A stretch of DNA of 33,564 nt from a bacterium (GTDB taxonomy: Bacteria; B130-G9), in the NCBI GenBank assembly GCA_035527515.1, contig DATLAJ010000066.1:1-33564 (forward strand), written 5' to 3'. The notes beneath the pieces were generated by a model. That model saw nothing but the letters and a program-made list of their open reading frames with translations, did no database searches and was not told the origin of the DNA. Positions 32,334 through 33,564 of the stretch are shown piece after piece (position 1 is the first letter of the stretch; each line of letters begins with the position of its first letter). Made by a program: the position numbers and the translations under genes.

Positions 32334-32367
32334 GCCGCCTGTCAAGCTTTTCTTGCCGTCATGAGAA

Positions 32368-32427
32368 GGGCGATTCGTGAATCGCCCCTACGGCATATCT
32401 CAGGGCAGGCACGGAGACCTGCCCCTA
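32368..32427. repeat. Palindromic intergenic element at the rimI stop
   Basis: GGGCGATTC-GT-GAATCGCCC (32368-32387) is a perfect 9-bp inverted repeat followed by 'cctac'. GGGCAGG (32403-32409) pairs with CCTGCCC (32418-32424), again followed by 'cctac'. The two units share the pattern stem plus CCCCTAC, as in widespread REP-like intergenic elements. The TAG of rimI (32425-32427) falls in the second 'ccctac'. Confidence 0.75.
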
Positions 32428-32916
32428 CACGTCGAGCGGCTTGACCATTACAAGGCCATCCTCGCCGTCTGGATAGTAGCCCTTTTGGACGTGGTGGAGG
32501 GTGAACCCATGCTTTTCATATAGTTCTCTCGCGATGCTGTTAGAGCTTCTAACCTCCAGCACAGCTTTCGAGAGGCCCTTCTCGAGGAGCCTTTGTATTC
32601 CCGCCACAAGGAGCCGCTCGCCGAGTTTCCTGCCCCTGAAAGGTTTCCGAATTGCGAGGTTGAGGATATGGCCTATCCCCGCTTCCCACATGAGGCATGT
32701 GTAGCCGACAGGCTTGGGCTTTGAATCGGGCGGCCTGTGCTCCAGCAGCAGTATTTCGCCGCGTGTGCCCCACCCAGACTTCGCTATGTAGAGAAAGGCT
32801 GAACGCGGCCAGGGCGGCGTGAATATCTCCTGCTCGATCTCATATATGGCCGGGAGGTCCCGGTCGCGGAACTTGCGGATCGAGAACTCGTCTGCTTTTT
32901 TACGCTCCACGGGCAC
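32425..32916 (-). CDS. rimI: Ribosomal-protein-alanine N-acetyltransferase (RimI-like)
   Basis: This GNAT acetyltransferase has 163 residues. 'IYEIEQEIFTPPWPRSAF' is the RimI-type N-terminal signature. 'GHILNLAIRKPFRGRKLGERLL' contains the acetyl-CoA pyrophosphate loop (R-x-x-x-L-G). 'AVLEVRSSNSIARELYEKHGF' and 'KGYYPDGEDGLVM' complete the family pattern. It acetylates the N-terminal alanine of ribosomal protein S18 in model bacteria. It starts at GTG, 5 nt after the tsaB stop, in the common tsaB-rimI order. Confidence 0.9.
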   Translation of the reverse strand: MPVERKKADEFSIRKFRDRDLPAIYEIEQEIFTPPWPRSAFLYIAKSGWGTRGEILLLEHRPPDSKPKPVGYTCLMWEAGIGHILNLAIRKPFRGRKLGERLLVAGIQRLLEKGLSKAVLEVRSSNSIARELYEKHGFTLHHVQKGYYPDGEDGLVMVKPLDV

Positions 32917-32921
32917 ACCTT

Positions 32922-33563
32922 TCAGGTCGAGCTGTTAGAATTGGAACTCAGGACCTTCTCTTTCGCGAGCTCAGCGTTTGATTTTCTCAAGTATCTGGGC
33001 CTGATCTGCGATGGGTCCACGCCTCCTCGCTCGCTTGCCGTCTGGGCCACGAGGCGCGCGGCACATATTCCACGAGGCTGGGAAAGGTGGATGGGCGCTA
33101 TGACGTATTCGGCCTTCATACCATTCGTGATGGCCTGGGCATAGACATTCGCCCCATCTCCGAGGAATATGGTTTTCTTTTCGGAGGCGAGGCTAACGAT
33201 CTCGGCTGGCCGAACGGCCTGTTCGGGAGCCTCTGGCAGGAGATTAGCGCCGTCAAACCTGAACAGAGCAGTGAAGACCTCACCCATTTTGGCGTCGATC
33301 ATCGGGCAGACGAGGTGAGGGCAGCCGACGTAGTTGTTGGCTAGGGCCTCGAGCGAGCTGAAGGGAGTTAGCATCTTGCCCTGGGCCATCGCCAAGCCCT
33401 GCATGATGCTGATGCCTATGCGGAGTCCTGTGAAGGAGCCGGGCCCGATCGACACGGCGAGGACATCGACCTCTGATAGCGCCCAGCCGAGCGCGCTAAG
33501 CAGGTGATCGATGCTGCCCAACAGGCGCTGCGAGTGCGTCTGGCTGACCGACAGATTGGCCTC
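32922..33563 (-). CDS. tsaB: tRNA threonylcarbamoyladenosine biosynthesis protein TsaB, 5'-truncated
   Basis: The frame runs off the right edge of the window, so the N terminus is missing. The visible 213 residues include 'SVSQTHSQRLLGSIDHLLSA' at the edge (the family's HSE/HSQ helix), 'VDVLAVSIGPGSFTGLRIGI' (glycine-rich loop), 'PMIDAKMGEVFTALFRF' (the DAR/DAK-EVY-like motif) and 'PRYLRKSNAE' at the C-terminal end. TsaB is the inactive ASKHA partner that scaffolds TsaD and TsaE in t6A37 synthesis. Confidence 0.93.
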   Translation of the reverse strand, partial: EANLSVSQTHSQRLLGSIDHLLSALGWALSEVDVLAVSIGPGSFTGLRIGISIMQGLAMAQGKMLTPFSSLEALANNYVGCPHLVCPMIDAKMGEVFTALFRFDGANLLPEAPEQAVRPAEIVSLASEKKTIFLGDGANVYAQAITNGMKAEYVIAPIHLSQPRGICAARLVAQTASERGGVDPSQIRPRYLRKSNAELAKEKVLSSNSNSST

Positions 33564-33564
33564 G

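Noticed and set aside
1-33564. tRNA, rRNA and transposase genes.
   Set aside because: No cloverleaf with conserved TpsiC-like sequence, no rRNA stretches and no DDE or tyrosine recombinase protein were found on reading both strands, although short RNAs could be missed by eye.

Overview
The window looks like a chromosome segment from an uncultivated, probably anaerobic, Gram-negative bacterium. The evidence is housekeeping genes of bacterial type (era, rimI, tsaB), an Rnf electron-transport cluster, a lipoprotein sulfatase-like enzyme, an envelope-sugar cluster, large secreted beta-helix proteins of the kind common in metagenome-derived candidate phyla, and several families of palindromic intergenic repeats. 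No rRNA, tRNA, CRISPR array, integrase or transposase was seen. I cannot name the phylum from the sequence alone.

Layout. 1-1402 (+): the 3' part of a repeat-rich secreted beta-helix protein, followed 2 nt later by a 39-codon ORF with a strong ribosome binding site that resembles a ribosomal peptide precursor. 1475-3540 (-): an AbiEi/AbiEii-type toxin-antitoxin pair lying between two 97% identical 172-bp direct repeats. These repeats are the 3' end of a DUF362 gene, one as a headless fragment and one as part of the intact gene. 3347-6327 (-): the intact DUF362 gene with a LeuD/LeuC-type dehydratase pair. 6480-11096 (-): UDP-sugar and exopolysaccharide initiation genes (UDP-xylose synthase, UDP-glucose dehydrogenase, PfkB sugar kinase, polyprenyl glycosylphosphotransferase). 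11172-12260 (+): a family 2 glycosyltransferase divergent from that cluster. 12364-18300 (-): a sulfatase-like lipoprotein with Thr at the nucleophile position, a DUF2905 membrane protein, a SAM hydroxide adenosyltransferase, a large polytopic membrane protein and a small membrane protein.

18301-18987 is a gene-free divergent region packed with palindromes and ending in a consensus-like promoter for rnfDGEA (18988-21793, +). The genes for the two soluble redox subunits, rnfB and rnfC, are absent from both flanks. After a gene-free stretch come a B12-type radical SAM protein, a FAD-dependent oxidoreductase, era and a flippase-like membrane protein (22373-27180, +). The right arm (27392-33563, -) reads, in transcription order, tsaB (cut by the window edge), rimI, an unknown protein with a probable frameshift near its 3' end, a second secreted beta-helix protein and a 755-residue protein I do not recognise.

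Functional themes are cell-surface carbohydrate production, secreted repeat proteins, ion-coupled electron transport and a small defence/addiction module. The observations most worth following are the repeat-flanked AbiE-like module inside duplicated DUF362 sequence, the 39-residue peptide behind the beta-helix gene, the Rnf cluster lacking B and C, and the 755-residue protein linked to a beta-helix gene.
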